Program-made: the position numbers and the translations under genes | In this document: positions 27,364 to 37,038 of the stretch, one piece after another | Layout: the number at the start of each line of letters is the position of its first letter | How positions within the stretch are numbered: the stretch's first letter is position 1 | The notes under the pieces: generated by a model | What the model was told of the DNA's origin: nothing | The model's database searches: none | The model's input: only the letters and a program-made list of their open reading frames with translations | Source: an uncultured Carboxylicivirga sp. | Lineage (GTDB): Bacteria > Bacteroidota > Bacteroidia > Bacteroidales > Marinilabiliaceae | Length of the DNA: 64,000 nucleotides | Direction: 5' to 3' | Assembly: GCF_963668385.1 (NCBI RefSeq) | Contig: NZ_OY764327.1 | Location: 1,550,001 to 1,614,000 of the forward strand

Positions 27364-28242
27364 ATGGCGCAGACAAAACAAATATCAAGCGGAAAAAAGC
27401 TTCGTAGTTCCTATGTAACTACAACCATTAGCATTGCTTTGGTTCTATTTCTATTGGGTATTATTGGTCTTCTTTCTTTAAATGCCCAACGTTTATCGCA
27501 ATATGTGAAAGAAAATATTGGATTTACGGTGATGGTAAAAGATAATGCCCGTGAGGCAGAAGTGAAACGCCTGGAGAAAATGTTATCTACTTCTCCGTTT
27601 GTGAAACAAACCGAATATATTGATAAAGAACGTGCTGCTAAAGAATTGAAGGAAGAATTAGGTGAAGATTTTGTTGAGTTTTTGGGCTATAATCCTTTGT
27701 TATCTTCAATTGAAGTAAAACTTTACGCTGACTATGCTCATCCTGATAGTATAGCAGGTGTTGAAAAGATGATTATGGAGTTTCCACAAGTAAAGGAAGT
27801 TCTATATCAAAAAAACCTGATACATCTGGTTCATAAGAATGTGAAAAAGATATCGTTGGTATTATTGATTTTTGCGGTATTGCTTCTACTTATAGCTGTT
27901 GCTTTAATTAATAATACAATTCGATTATCGGTTTATTCAAAAAGGTTCTTAATCAGAACAATGCAACTAGTTGGTGCAACCAAAGGTTTTATTCGGCAGC
28001 CATTTTTGGTAACTAGTATTTTGCACGGATTTACAGGGGCTGTGTTAGCAATTGTACTTTTATCAGGGTTAATATATGCCACCAACCACGAGTTAGCTGG
28101 AGTAATAGGCTTTCAGAATCTGGATTTAATTATGATTCTTTTTGGAATAGTAATTGTATGCGGAGTTATGATAACACTTTTATCTACTTATTTTGCGGTT
28201 AATAAATATTTGAACCTTAGAACTGACGATTTATATTTTTAA
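27364..28242 (+). CDS. ftsX: Cell division protein FtsX
   Basis: The 292-residue product has one N-terminal membrane helix (about 20-43), an extracytoplasmic domain (about 45-160) and three C-terminal helices (about 165-185, 220-248 and 258-282), the FtsX topology. It is the membrane partner of FtsE and activates cell-wall hydrolases at the septum. ftsE is not next to it in this window, which is normal in Bacteroidota. It begins the run ftsX - DUF3098 - uppP - truB, with 12-15 base gaps. Confidence 0.92.
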   Translation: MAQTKQISSGKKLRSSYVTTTISIALVLFLLGIIGLLSLNAQRLSQYVKENIGFTVMVKDNAREAEVKRLEKMLSTSPFVKQTEYIDKERAAKELKEELGEDFVEFLGYNPLLSSIEVKLYADYAHPDSIAGVEKMIMEFPQVKEVLYQKNLIHLVHKNVKKISLVLLIFAVLLLLIAVALINNTIRLSVYSKRFLIRTMQLVGATKGFIRQPFLVTSILHGFTGAVLAIVLLSGLIYATNHELAGVIGFQNLDLIMILFGIVIVCGVMITLLSTYFAVNKYLNLRTDDLYF

Positions 28243-28254
28243 TATATACTTGAT

Positions 28255-28506
28255 ATGGCTAAAAAAGAAAATGAGCAAAAATTTCAGTTTGCATTAGGCA
28301 AAGAAAATTATATACTTCTTGCGATTGGATTTGTAATTATCATTGTTGGATTTTTGCTTATGATGGGTGGACGCTCTGCAGATCCGAATGTATTTAATGA
28401 AGAAATATATAGTTTTAGACGTATCACTTTAGCTCCAATAATCGTCCTGTTTGGCTTCCTATTTGAGATTTATGCTATTATGAAAAAGCCTAAATCCGAT
28501 AACTAA
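28255..28506 (+). CDS. DUF3098 family membrane protein
   Basis: The 83-residue product has two predicted membrane helices (about 19-40 and 58-76) with the loop GGRSADPNVFNEEIYSFRR that marks DUF3098. Its function is unknown, but it is regularly found between ftsX and uppP in Bacteroidota, pointing to a role in the cell envelope. It is 12 bases after ftsX and 15 before uppP. Confidence 0.88.
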   Translation: MAKKENEQKFQFALGKENYILLAIGFVIIIVGFLLMMGGRSADPNVFNEEIYSFRRITLAPIIVLFGFLFEIYAIMKKPKSDN

Positions 28507-28521
28507 TCAACTAAATATTTT

Positions 28522-29316
28522 ATGGGTATTTTAGAAAGTTTGATTCTTGGAATTATTCAAGGATTAACCGAGTTTTTGCCAGTAAGTAGTAGCGGCCATC
28601 TCGAAATTGTAAAAGCTATGTTTGGTACACATGTTGTTGCCGAGGAAAGCATGTTTATGACTGTTATTTTACATGGAGCAACAGCATTAAGTACGATTGT
28701 TATTTTCCGAAAAGAAATTGGAGAAATTTTGGGTGGTTTATTTCAATTCAAATGGAATGAACAAACTATATTTTCACTGAAAATTATTTTATCAATGATT
28801 CCAGCATCTTTTGTTGGGGTTGCTTTTTCCGATCAGTTAGAAACATTATTTGAAAGTCAGATTGTATTGGTGGGATTTATGTTGCTTCTAACTGCTGCAT
28901 TACTCTTTTTAGCCGATAAAGCTAAAACTACAGAAAAAGGAGTATCTTATTCTAATGCTATTGTAATAGGTATTGCTCAAGCAATCGCTATTCTTCCTGG
29001 GATTTCGCGTTCGGGAGCAACTATATCAACTTCGGTTTTGTTAGGTATTGATAGAACTAGAGCCACTCGCTTTTCATTTTTAATGGTGGTGCCGTTAATT
29101 TTAGGGAAGATGGCGAAAGATTTACTTTCGAGTGAGTTTACAGTTGCTGGTGCATCAGCTATGCCGGTTATTGTCGGGTTTATTGCTGCTTTTATTACAG
29201 GTTTAATTGCTTGTACCTGGATGATAAAATTAGTACGCAAAAGTAAATTAACATATTTTTCTGTGTATTGTGCAGTAGTTGGTTTGATTGCAATTATTAG
29301 TAGATTGTTTTGGTAG
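28522..29316 (+). CDS. uppP: Undecaprenyl-diphosphatase UppP (BacA)
   Basis: The 264-residue multi-spanning protein carries both UppP signatures: EFLPVSSSGHLEI near residue 17 and PGISRSGATIS near residue 158. It removes a phosphate from undecaprenyl diphosphate on the outer face of the inner membrane, recycling the lipid carrier for peptidoglycan and polysaccharide. Its stop codon lies two bases before the truB ATG. Confidence 0.95.
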   Translation: MGILESLILGIIQGLTEFLPVSSSGHLEIVKAMFGTHVVAEESMFMTVILHGATALSTIVIFRKEIGEILGGLFQFKWNEQTIFSLKIILSMIPASFVGVAFSDQLETLFESQIVLVGFMLLLTAALLFLADKAKTTEKGVSYSNAIVIGIAQAIAILPGISRSGATISTSVLLGIDRTRATRFSFLMVVPLILGKMAKDLLSSEFTVAGASAMPVIVGFIAAFITGLIACTWMIKLVRKSKLTYFSVYCAVVGLIAIISRLFW

Positions 29317-29318
29317 GG

Positions 29319-30035
29319 ATGGATGAAAAGAAATTCTCGGCTGAGTATTTTCAGGCCGGGCAAGTATTGTTGATAGATAAGCCACTTGAATGGACATCGT
29401 TTGATGTGGTAAATAAAATCAGATATTCGTTAAAGCGATATCTGAATATTAAAAAAATAAAAGTTGGACATGCTGGTACTTTAGATCCTCTGGCATCGGG
29501 CCTAGTTATTGTTTGTACCGGCAAGGCAACAAAGCAGATTGATCAATTTTCCGGTTTGGATAAGCAATATATTGCCGATGTTGAATTAGGAAGTACTACG
29601 CCTACTTACGATAAAGAATCAGAACCAGATGCTATTTACTCGTGGGAGCATATTACCGAAGAGCTGATTCGCGAAAAATTAGAAGCGTTTAGAGGTGATA
29701 TAGATCAGATGCCTCCGATCTATTCAGCACTAAAAGTAAAAGGACAAAAGGCGTATGAATTGGCACGTAGAGGTAAAGATGTAGAGTTAAAAGCCCGACA
29801 AATTAATATTAGTCAAATTGACTTATTAGAATTTTCTGAGAAACATTTGAAGTTAGATGTAAGTTGTAGTAAAGGTACCTACATTCGTTCGTTGGCCTAT
29901 GATCTAGGAGTTGCACTATCGTCAGGAGCTCATTTATCAGGTTTGGTTCGAACCAGAATTGGTGATTATCAGTTAAAAGATGCAACTTCAATCTTTGATT
30001 TTGAAAAAAAATTAGCGTCCTTTGCAACTAAATAG
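29319..30035 (+). CDS. truB: tRNA pseudouridine(55) synthase TruB
   Basis: The 238-residue product has the TruB motif GHAGTLDPLASGLV, whose Asp is the catalytic residue, and later KGTYIRSLAYDLG. It makes pseudouridine 55 in the T loop of tRNA. The ATG at 29319 is chosen over a TTG at 29310 that lies inside uppP. It is tightly linked to uppP (two-base gap). Confidence 0.95.
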   Translation: MDEKKFSAEYFQAGQVLLIDKPLEWTSFDVVNKIRYSLKRYLNIKKIKVGHAGTLDPLASGLVIVCTGKATKQIDQFSGLDKQYIADVELGSTTPTYDKESEPDAIYSWEHITEELIREKLEAFRGDIDQMPPIYSALKVKGQKAYELARRGKDVELKARQINISQIDLLEFSEKHLKLDVSCSKGTYIRSLAYDLGVALSSGAHLSGLVRTRIGDYQLKDATSIFDFEKKLASFATK

Positions 30036-30191
30036 AAAACCTTACGTATAAGGTGGCCTATGCGCTATTGTAAAGAAACTATTTCACCTTCTTTTGTTGT
30101 TGATTTTGAGCATGTCGATTGATTGACGTGTTATGGTGAAATGTGGATACGAATAAAAGTAAATAAATAATAACAGGAAAAAGGTTATTCT

Positions 30192-31241
30192 ATGAAACTG
30201 TCGAAGTTTAAATATAAACTACCTGAAGAGTTAATTGCACTACATCCTGCACAAAACAGAGACGAGTCTCGTTTGATGGTGTTAAACAGGAAAGATAAAA
30301 CAATTGAGCACAAGGTTTTTAAAGATGTAATTGATTATTTCGACGATCAGGATGTGATGGTGTTTAATAATACCAAAGTATTCCCTGCTCGTTTATATGG
30401 TAACAAAGAAAAGACAGGCGCTGAAATAGAAGTGTTTCTTTTAAGAGAATTAAACCGCGAGCAGCGTTTGTGGGATGTGTTGGTTGATCCTGCTCGTAAA
30501 ATACGTATTGGTAATAAGCTTTATTTTGGCGATGATGATACATTAGTAGCTGAAGTAATTGATAATACTACATCGCGTGGACGTACTCTTCGCTTTTTAT
30601 ATGATGGACCGTACGATGAATTTAAATCAATTTTGTTTGGATTAGGTGAAACACCACTTCCAAAAATCATCAATCGTGATGTGGTTCCTGAAGATCGAGA
30701 GCGTTATCAAACCATTTACGCAAAACACGAAGGTGCGGTAGCTGCACCAACTGCAGGCATGCATTTTAGTCGTGAGTTAATGAAACGATTGGAAATAAAA
30801 GGAACAGATTTTGCCGAGATTACATTGCATGTTGGTTTAGGTAACTTTCGTCCGGTAGATGTTGAGGATTTAACAAAGCACAAAATGGATTCGGAGCAAA
30901 TCTTTATCACCGAAGAAGCAACAGAAATAATTAATTCAGGTAAGGATAAGAAAAAACGAGTATGTGCAGTAGGTACAACTGTAATGCGTACTTTAGAAAG
31001 TTCAGTGTCTACTTTTGGTCATGTAAAACCTTTCGAAGGATGGACAAACAAATTTATTTTCCCTCCATACGAGTTTCAGGTTGCTAACAGTATGATTACA
31101 AACTTACATCTTCCACTCTCAACTCTAATGATGATGGTGGCTGCATTTGGCGGTTATGATTTTGTAATGGATGCTTATAAAGTAGCTGTTAAAGAAAAGT
31201 ATCGTTTTGGTACTTATGGCGATGCCATGTTAATAATTTAA
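30192..31241 (+). CDS. queA: tRNA preQ1(34) S-adenosylmethionine ribosyltransferase-isomerase QueA
   Basis: The 349-residue product shows QueA features: [14 protein letters not shown] at the N-terminus, [21 protein letters not shown] near 57, [10 protein letters not shown] near 185, HVGLGNF near 214 and [11 protein letters not shown] near 302. It transfers and isomerises the ribosyl part of S-adenosylmethionine onto preQ1 in tRNA during queuosine synthesis. There are 156 bases without a gene before it, and a good terminator follows. Confidence 0.95.
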   Translation: MKLSKFKYKLPEELIALHPAQNRDESRLMVLNRKDKTIEHKVFKDVIDYFDDQDVMVFNNTKVFPARLYGNKEKTGAEIEVFLLRELNREQRLWDVLVDPARKIRIGNKLYFGDDDTLVAEVIDNTTSRGRTLRFLYDGPYDEFKSILFGLGETPLPKIINRDVVPEDRERYQTIYAKHEGAVAAPTAGMHFSRELMKRLEIKGTDFAEITLHVGLGNFRPVDVEDLTKHKMDSEQIFITEEATEIINSGKDKKKRVCAVGTTVMRTLESSVSTFGHVKPFEGWTNKFIFPPYEFQVANSMITNLHLPLSTLMMMVAAFGGYDFVMDAYKVAVKEKYRFGTYGDAMLII

Positions 31242-31265
31242 GAAGATTACTTCATAGATATTAGG

Positions 31266-31297
31266 AAGCCGACTCATAAAGTCGGCTTTTCTGTTTT
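31266..31297 (+). terminator. Rho-independent terminator after queA
   Basis: Arms AAGCCGAC (31266-31273) and GTCGGCTT (31281-31288) enclose seven bases and are followed by a T-rich run, 24 bases past the queA stop. Confidence 0.9.
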
Positions 31298-31351
31298 ATA
31301 ATAAATCATCTTTTTGTAAATTGGGTATTATTATCAGTTTATAACAATCAG

Positions 31352-32161
31352 ATGGTTAAAATTTATGTGCCCGTCAATTTCTCAGAATATTCAATAAATG
31401 CCATTAACTATGCAATGACGCTGGCTCAGAAACTGAATGTTGATATTACATTATTACATTGTACCCATTCTTTTCAGGAAGATGAATCGGTGCCGGATGA
31501 CAATCAGATAAGAAAGAATTTTGAAGAGCTACTTGGTAAATACCAGAATCAAACATCAGATAATATCAGTTTACATACCCGTCGAATTGATGGTTATCCC
31601 GAAGACGTATTGGTTGATTTAAGCATTGATGAAGATCCTGATGTAATTGTTATGGGAACCCGAAGTAAAGGTGAAACCATAAAAGAATTGTTGGGAAGTG
31701 TAACCAGTGATGTGATTAAAAATGCCAAAGTTCCGGTTTTAGCTGTACCTGCTCAATCAACTATCAATTTAGATAAAATTAGCCATGTGTTGTTTGTAAC
31801 CGATTTTGGTGAGCAGGATTATAGATCCCTGCATAAACTTATTAAATTGGTAACTCCTTTCGAAACAGTTATTCATGCCGTACATTTTGCAGCAAGCGAA
31901 CCAGATAGATGGGACAAGAAACGATTAGAAGAAATGCGCTTATATTGCTCCGAAACTTATCGAAAATATCAGATTGAGTTTGAATTTATTACCGGTGACG
32001 ATTTTATAAATTCGTTGGATGAGTATATACAAAGTACAAAAACGGATTTAATTGCTATGACGCGCCGAAGAAGAAATATGATTTCAAAAATATTTCACCC
32101 AAGTATTACTCGAAAAATATTATTTCATACTGATATACCTCTTTTAGTATTTCATGAGTAA
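31352..32161 (+). CDS. Tandem universal stress protein
   Basis: The 269-residue product contains two UspA-type domains (about 1-135 and 145-269). The first retains the nucleotide-binding motif GTRSKGETIKELLGSVTSD (G-2X-G-9X-G-S/T pattern); the second is degenerate (RRRRNMISKIFHPSITRK). Such tandem Usps bind ATP or AMP and act in stress survival. It is a single gene, 58 bases before pfkA. Confidence 0.88.
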   Translation: MVKIYVPVNFSEYSINAINYAMTLAQKLNVDITLLHCTHSFQEDESVPDDNQIRKNFEELLGKYQNQTSDNISLHTRRIDGYPEDVLVDLSIDEDPDVIVMGTRSKGETIKELLGSVTSDVIKNAKVPVLAVPAQSTINLDKISHVLFVTDFGEQDYRSLHKLIKLVTPFETVIHAVHFAASEPDRWDKKRLEEMRLYCSETYRKYQIEFEFITGDDFINSLDEYIQSTKTDLIAMTRRRRNMISKIFHPSITRKILFHTDIPLLVFHE

Positions 32162-32219
32162 AAATAAGGGGGCTTATTAAAAAAAAGATGTAATTTTAAT
32201 AAAGATTAATCTTGACGTT

Positions 32220-33248
32220 ATGGGAAAAGACAAAAAAAGGGTAGGTATACTAACAGCAGGAGGTGATTGTCCTGGTATCAATGCTGCTATCAGAGGGGTT
32301 GGAAAAACAGCAATTGTGAAGTATGGGATGGAGATAGTTGGCATATCAAATGGTTTTAGCGGATTGGTTGATATGGATGTAACGCTAATGGAAGAAAAAG
32401 CGTTATCGGGTATCATCACTGTTGGAGGAACCATTTTGGGAACATCACGTCTGAAACCGTTTAAGCCTGAAGAAGGAGAAGCTGTAGCTGATAAACCTAA
32501 AATTATCAAGGAAAATTACGAAAAGCTAGGTTTAGATGCTTTAGTCTGCATTGGAGGAAATGGCACTCAAAAAACGGCTAATTTACTATCCAAAGAAGGC
32601 TTAAATGTAGTAGGTATTCCTAAGACTATTGATAATGATGTTTGGGGTACTGATGTAACTTTTGGCTTCGATTCAGCTGTAGGAATTGCAACCGATGCTA
32701 TCGACCGGTTACATACAACCGCTAACTCGCATAAACGCGTTATGGTAATTGAGCTAATGGGGCACCATACAGGTTGGATTTCATTATATTCTGGTATTGC
32801 TGCAGGTGGTGACGTTATTCTTTTGCCTGAAATTGAATACGATCTCGATCATGTTGCCGATTGCTTAATGGCTCGTAGTAAAGTGGGCAAGCCTTATTCT
32901 ATTGTTGTGGTTGCTGAAGGTATTGCACATCCTAAGAAAAAATCAGCTGCCAGCTATATTAGTAAAAAGATACAAAAAATGACGGGTCTTGAAACTCGTG
33001 AAACCATTTTAGGTTATATCCAGCGAGGGGGATCGCCAAGTGCCCAGGATAGAATATTGGCTACACGATACGGTGCCCATGCGGCAGATTTAATTCATAG
33101 AGGTGAATATGGAACCATGGTTTCATTAAAGAATGATACAATAACTTCTGTTCCTCTTGAAGAGGTAGGAGGAAATTTACGATTGGTTAATCCCGATCAT
33201 TACCTGATTCAGCAAGGACGAAGTATGGGTGTGTGCTTCGGTACCTGA
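32220..33248 (+). CDS. pfkA: 6-phosphofructokinase with variant GGNGT motif
   Basis: The 342-residue product has the PFK signatures GGDCPGINAAIRG near residue 15, PKTIDND near 133 (catalytic Asp), and ELMGHHTGWI near 180. It phosphorylates fructose 6-phosphate in glycolysis. The nucleotide-site motif that is GGDGS in E. coli PfkA reads GGNGT here (residues 112-116, Asn114 instead of the magnesium-binding Asp103). That places it in a separate PFK subgroup where the phosphoryl donor (ATP or pyrophosphate) is not certain from sequence. Confidence 0.9.
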   Translation: MGKDKKRVGILTAGGDCPGINAAIRGVGKTAIVKYGMEIVGISNGFSGLVDMDVTLMEEKALSGIITVGGTILGTSRLKPFKPEEGEAVADKPKIIKENYEKLGLDALVCIGGNGTQKTANLLSKEGLNVVGIPKTIDNDVWGTDVTFGFDSAVGIATDAIDRLHTTANSHKRVMVIELMGHHTGWISLYSGIAAGGDVILLPEIEYDLDHVADCLMARSKVGKPYSIVVVAEGIAHPKKKSAASYISKKIQKMTGLETRETILGYIQRGGSPSAQDRILATRYGAHAADLIHRGEYGTMVSLKNDTITSVPLEEVGGNLRLVNPDHYLIQQGRSMGVCFGT

Positions 33249-33274
33249 AAATGATAGTTTTAATAGGATTAACA

Positions 33275-33312
33275 ATAAAGCTGCCTCGTTTTTGTAGGGT
33301 GGCTTTTTTATT
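33275..33312 (+). terminator. Possible terminator between pfkA and cysH
   Basis: An imperfect stem (AAGC..CCT with AGG..GCTT) is followed by a run of T residues 27 bases past the pfkA stop. It overlaps the presumed cysH promoter. Confidence 0.45.
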
Positions 33313-33319
33313 ATATTTG
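33291..33319 (+). promoter_or_regulatory. Promoter candidate of the APS/PAPS reductase gene
   Basis: TTTG (33291-33294) and TATATTTG (33312-33319) are 17 bases apart, close to the Bacteroidota consensus, and lie 15 bases before the chosen ATG at 33335. Confidence 0.5.
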
Positions 33320-33334
33320 CACAAAATAGTTGTA

Positions 33335-34039
33335 ATGAGTGCTGAAGAAATAAAAAAAATTAATGACGACTTAAGCAATGCTAATGCTCAGGAAATCATT
33401 AAATATGTTACAGATAAGTTTGGAGATAAAATTGCTTTGTCATCAAGTTTAGGAGCCGAAGATCAGGTGTTAACACAGATGTTAGTTAGTGTCAGTCCTG
33501 AAACTAATATTTTTACATTAGATACAGGTCGCTTATTTCCCGAGACTTATGATTTGATTGATCGTACATCCAGAAAATATAAAAAGAACATTCAGGTTTA
33601 TTTCCCTAAGAACGAAAACGTTCAACAGATGGTGAATGAAAAAGGAATAAACTTGTTTTTCGAAAGTGTAGAAAACAGAAAAGAATGTTGTTTTGTGCGT
33701 AAAATTGAACCTTTACAAAGAGCCTTTAAAGGTTTGGATGCCTGGATTTGTGGTTTACGAGCAAGTCAGTCGGTGACTCGTAAGGATATACAAGTAGTTG
33801 AATGGGACGAAAACAATAAGCTTGTAAAAGTTAATCCATTGGCTAACTGGAGCGAAGAGGATGTTTGGTCTTATATCAAAGAAAACAAGGTTCCTTATAA
33901 TACTTTACACGATAAGGGATATCCAAGTATTGGTTGTCAGCCATGTACTCGTGCAATTATTGAAGGCGAAGACGTAAGGGCTGGTCGTTGGTGGTGGGAA
34001 AATCCAGATACCAAAGAGTGCGGATTACATAAGAGATAA
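33335..34039 (+). CDS. cysH: Assimilatory adenylyl-sulfate / phosphoadenylyl-sulfate reductase
   Basis: The ATG at 33335 gives a 234-residue protein; the open frame extends upstream to 33233 but overlaps pfkA and a promoter. The PP-loop-like SSSLGAEDQVL near residue 35 binds the nucleotide. The cysteine pairs in KECCFVRK and GCQPCT match the CC...CXXC set that ligates a [4Fe-4S] cluster in APS reductases, and ECGLHKR at the C-terminus holds the catalytic cysteine. It reduces APS (or PAPS) to sulfite for cysteine synthesis. The cluster cysteines make APS the more likely substrate. Confidence 0.92.
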   Translation: MSAEEIKKINDDLSNANAQEIIKYVTDKFGDKIALSSSLGAEDQVLTQMLVSVSPETNIFTLDTGRLFPETYDLIDRTSRKYKKNIQVYFPKNENVQQMVNEKGINLFFESVENRKECCFVRKIEPLQRAFKGLDAWICGLRASQSVTRKDIQVVEWDENNKLVKVNPLANWSEEDVWSYIKENKVPYNTLHDKGYPSIGCQPCTRAIIEGEDVRAGRWWWENPDTKECGLHKR

Positions 34040-34049
34040 ATCATTATAT

Positions 34050-34077
34050 GGCATCCTTTTTAGGATGCCTTTTTTAT
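34050..34077 (+). terminator. Rho-independent terminator after cysH
   Basis: Arms GGCATCC (34050-34056) and GGATGCC (34063-34069) with a six-base loop and a T run follow the cysH stop by 10 bases. Confidence 0.9.
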
Positions 34078-34102
34078 TTAATACAAACTATTTAATTGCA
34101 AT

Positions 34103-34996
34103 ATGGCTTTATCAAAAAAAGCAGTTAATCTTATTAAACTCATTCTGAAAATTGTTTTTTCAGCTGCTGCCATTTATTACATCATTTCCAAATTGGATTT
34201 AAATGAGGTTGGATATCTTATTAAAACAGCAAAGTTGAGGTATGTATTTGCAGCAATGATAATTTATGGCATATCGCAACTAATGAGTTCATTTCGTTTA
34301 AATAGTTTATTTAATGCTATTCAATTAGAGATACCACATTTTGCCAACATTAAATTGTATTGGTTAGGAATGTTTTACAACTTCTTTTTACCTGGGGGAG
34401 TAGGAGGTGATGGATATAAAGTATTTTATTTACATAAAAAGTTTAAAACTCCGGTTAAACAATTATTAGGAGCTGTTTTAGCAGACCGAGTAAGTGGCCT
34501 TTCTATTATCTTGGTGTATATTCTCGGATTGGTTTATTTTATTAATTATGATTTACCTTATCAAGGTTGGTTTTTCTTGTTGATTCCTTTCGTTAGTCTT
34601 GGGTTTTATTTCTTTCTGCGTATTTTTAATAAAAAACTCACCAAGGCCTTTGTTGCAGTTTCTTTTTGGTCGTTGTTGGTTCAAGGTATTCAAATGATAG
34701 CTGTATTGTGTCTTTTAAAGGCTTTAGGAGGTCAAACAAAAGGGCACTGGGACGATTATATGTTTCTGTTCTTTTTATCAACAATTGCGTCAGCTATTCC
34801 AATTACTTTGGGTGGTATTGGTGCTCGTGAAGTGACCTTTTTTAAAGGTGCTATGTTTTTAGGTATTAATCAGGAAATTGCTGTAGCAGTTAGTGTTTTG
34901 TTTTATCTTAATTCCTTAATTATTTCAATTCCAGGAATGTATTATGTGTTTAGAGTAAAAAAAATATTTTCTGATATTGATGAAAATGATGATTAA
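34103..34996 (+). CDS. UPF0104 / lysylphosphatidylglycerol synthase-type flippase-domain protein
   Basis: The 297-residue product has about seven or eight membrane helices and the motifs GMFYNFFLPGGVGGDGYK near residue 89 and PITLGGIGAREVTFFKGA near residue 232, typical of the membrane domain of MprF/AglD-like proteins (UPF0104). It lacks the cytoplasmic aminoacyl-transferase domain, so it may move or modify a lipid rather than make lysyl-phosphatidylglycerol. It stands alone between cysH and the NADH dehydrogenase gene. Confidence 0.82.
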   Translation: MALSKKAVNLIKLILKIVFSAAAIYYIISKLDLNEVGYLIKTAKLRYVFAAMIIYGISQLMSSFRLNSLFNAIQLEIPHFANIKLYWLGMFYNFFLPGGVGGDGYKVFYLHKKFKTPVKQLLGAVLADRVSGLSIILVYILGLVYFINYDLPYQGWFFLLIPFVSLGFYFFLRIFNKKLTKAFVAVSFWSLLVQGIQMIAVLCLLKALGGQTKGHWDDYMFLFFLSTIASAIPITLGGIGAREVTFFKGAMFLGINQEIAVAVSVLFYLNSLIISIPGMYYVFRVKKIFSDIDENDD

Positions 34997-35087
34997 AGCC
35001 GTAAATATTAATTATGGAAATTTTTCTACAATTAACGAACTTTTCTATTCTTAGGTTGTTTTCCTTCCATAAAAACTATAGTGAATC

Positions 35088-36404
35088 ATGGAAAATAACT
35101 TTAATCTTCCACAAAATAATAAAAAGAGAGTTGTTATTGTTGGAGCTGGTTTTGCAGGGTTAAAATTAGCACAAAAACTTCGTAAGTCAGACTTTCAGGT
35201 GGTGGTAATTGATAAACAAAACTACCATCAATTTCAACCCTTATTTTATCAGGTAGCAACCTCTGGTATAGAACCAAGTTCAATATCTTTCCCGGTTAGA
35301 AAAATATTCCAGAAGAATTCCAATTTACATTTTCGGCAAACCGAATTGTTGGAAGTTTTGCCTGATAATAAATTAATAAAAACAGGTAATGGTGAATTAA
35401 AATATGATCATTTGGTTATTGCAACTGGTGTAACAACTAATTACTTTGGATCTAAAAATCTGGAGAAATACGGATTGCCGATGAAAACTACAGCGGAGGC
35501 GATTAATTTGCGAAACCGAATTTTAGGTTCGTTTGAAAAGGCTATTTTAACAGAAGATATCAACGAGCATTCTAAAATAATGTCCGTAGTTGTAGTTGGT
35601 GGGGGACCAACAGGCGTTGAACTTTCTGGTTCTATTGCTGAAATGCGGCGTTATGTACTGCCAAAAGATTATCCCGAATTAGATTTTAGTCAGATGAGGA
35701 TTATGCTATACGAAGCAAGTCCGAGATTATTGAATGGTATGTCAGAGCAGTCGGGAGCCAAGGCATTACAGTTTCTCGAAGAGTTAGGCGTAGAAGTACA
35801 CTTAAATACTCGCATCGATGATTATGATGGATCGAAAATAAGTTTGTCTAACGGAACAAATTTTTATGCCAATAATTTGTTATGGACTGCTGGAGTAAGT
35901 GGTAAAATTTTGAATGGAATTCCAGAAGAAACATATAATCCGGCAAAGCGATTAATTGTAGATTCGTATTATCAGGTAATTGGTTTGGATGAAGTGTATG
36001 CCATTGGTGATATAGCATGTGTTTCAGATATTGAAGATTTGCCCAAAGGGCATCCTCAGGTAGCTCAGGTAGCTATTCAGCAAGCAAAAAATTTAGCCGA
36101 TAATCTGGTTAAAAAAGTAAGAAAGCCATTTGAATATAAAGATAAAGGAAGCTTGGCAACTATTGGTAGGAATATGGCAGTTGCAGATTTACCTGGAATG
36201 AAATTTTCTGGGTTTATAGCTTGGATTTTATGGCTTTTTGTGCATTTAATGGCAATTGTTGGAGTTAAAAATCGCTTCTTTATATTTATCAATTGGGCAC
36301 AAAGCTACATCTGGCGCGATCAATCTCTACGGATTTTAATAGCTCCTTATACTAAAAGTAGACGGAATAAAGCAAACCAACAGGTAGAGCATACTAGTAG
36401 CTAG
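35088..36404 (+). CDS. ndh: Type II NADH:quinone oxidoreductase
   Basis: The 438-residue flavoprotein has two dinucleotide folds: FAD site VVIVGAGFAGLKLA near residue 15 and NADH site VVVVGGGPTGVELSG near residue 168. YHQFQPLFYQVATSGIEPSSI near 45 and AIGDIACV near 305 are typical of NDH-2. A hydrophobic C-terminal segment (about 370-400) may anchor it to the inner membrane. It oxidises NADH and reduces quinone without pumping ions. Its stop codon overlaps the stop of the convergent 36401-36913 gene by four bases. Confidence 0.9.
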   Translation: MENNFNLPQNNKKRVVIVGAGFAGLKLAQKLRKSDFQVVVIDKQNYHQFQPLFYQVATSGIEPSSISFPVRKIFQKNSNLHFRQTELLEVLPDNKLIKTGNGELKYDHLVIATGVTTNYFGSKNLEKYGLPMKTTAEAINLRNRILGSFEKAILTEDINEHSKIMSVVVVGGGPTGVELSGSIAEMRRYVLPKDYPELDFSQMRIMLYEASPRLLNGMSEQSGAKALQFLEELGVEVHLNTRIDDYDGSKISLSNGTNFYANNLLWTAGVSGKILNGIPEETYNPAKRLIVDSYYQVIGLDEVYAIGDIACVSDIEDLPKGHPQVAQVAIQQAKNLADNLVKKVRKPFEYKDKGSLATIGRNMAVADLPGMKFSGFIAWILWLFVHLMAIVGVKNRFFIFINWAQSYIWRDQSLRILIAPYTKSRRNKANQQVEHTSS

Positions 36405-36913
36405 TATGCTTTATCGCTATAACCAGCTTTAATTGTGGTTACTCCTGTTTCAGTGTCACTTACATGAACGATAACTTCAAAAAAGTCATCATCCTGAACT
36501 TGCTCTCCTTTTACAGGTGAAAAACTTATGCGTTCGATATTAACGCGTAAGTAACTTTCCAAATAGTCTTTTAACTCATCAATATTATTAAATACCGATT
36601 TAGACACATTAGCCTTAGAACTTGGTAATCGGAATTTAATCTTGTTTTCACCAATAACCGAAGAACGTGTATCTTGAAGACGATTGATAGCGTTACGTAG
36701 TTCTTTTAATTGATCTAGTTCGTTATCTTCTTCTTCGTTCTGATTAGTTGGTTTCGGTTTTGGAATGAGACCTTTTTCAATCATGTATTCCTGAGCGAGA
36801 TAGGTTCTCTCTTCGGGTTCAATGTCTTCATGAAAGGTGAATTTAAGACTTTCAAATAGTTTTAACATAAAATCCGTTTGGTCTTCTGGGATCTCTACCT
36901 TGAAGGTTTTCAT
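36401..36913 (-). CDS. Uncharacterised acidic protein
   Basis: I recognise no family in this 170-residue product. The N-terminal 25 residues (KTFKVEIPEDQTDFMLKLFESL) resemble a short module common in Bacteroidota antitoxin-like or regulatory proteins. The middle is charged and coiled-coil prone (NEEEDNELDQLKELRNAINRLQD, about 60-85), and the C-terminal part (about 95-170) has a compact alpha/beta pattern. There is no signal peptide. It is a single gene whose stop overlaps that of ndh. Confidence 0.65.
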   Translation of the reverse strand: MKTFKVEIPEDQTDFMLKLFESLKFTFHEDIEPEERTYLAQEYMIEKGLIPKPKPTNQNEEEDNELDQLKELRNAINRLQDTRSSVIGENKIKFRLPSSKANVSKSVFNNIDELKDYLESYLRVNIERISFSPVKGEQVQDDDFFEVIVHVSDTETGVTTIKAGYSDKAY

Positions 36914-37038
36914 GCTCTTCTTTTTAGTTAAAGATTAAGATTAATTATCCGGAAAGGACTATACAAATATAAATAAATAATTATATTCTCTTAATCTTAA
37001 AGATTAAAGTTCACCATCTTACATTATGTTGACTTGAT

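Noticed and set aside
33233..33334. N-terminal extension of the APS/PAPS reductase
   Set aside because: The extra 34 residues overlap pfkA, a terminator-like stem and a promoter; family length fits the ATG at 33335.
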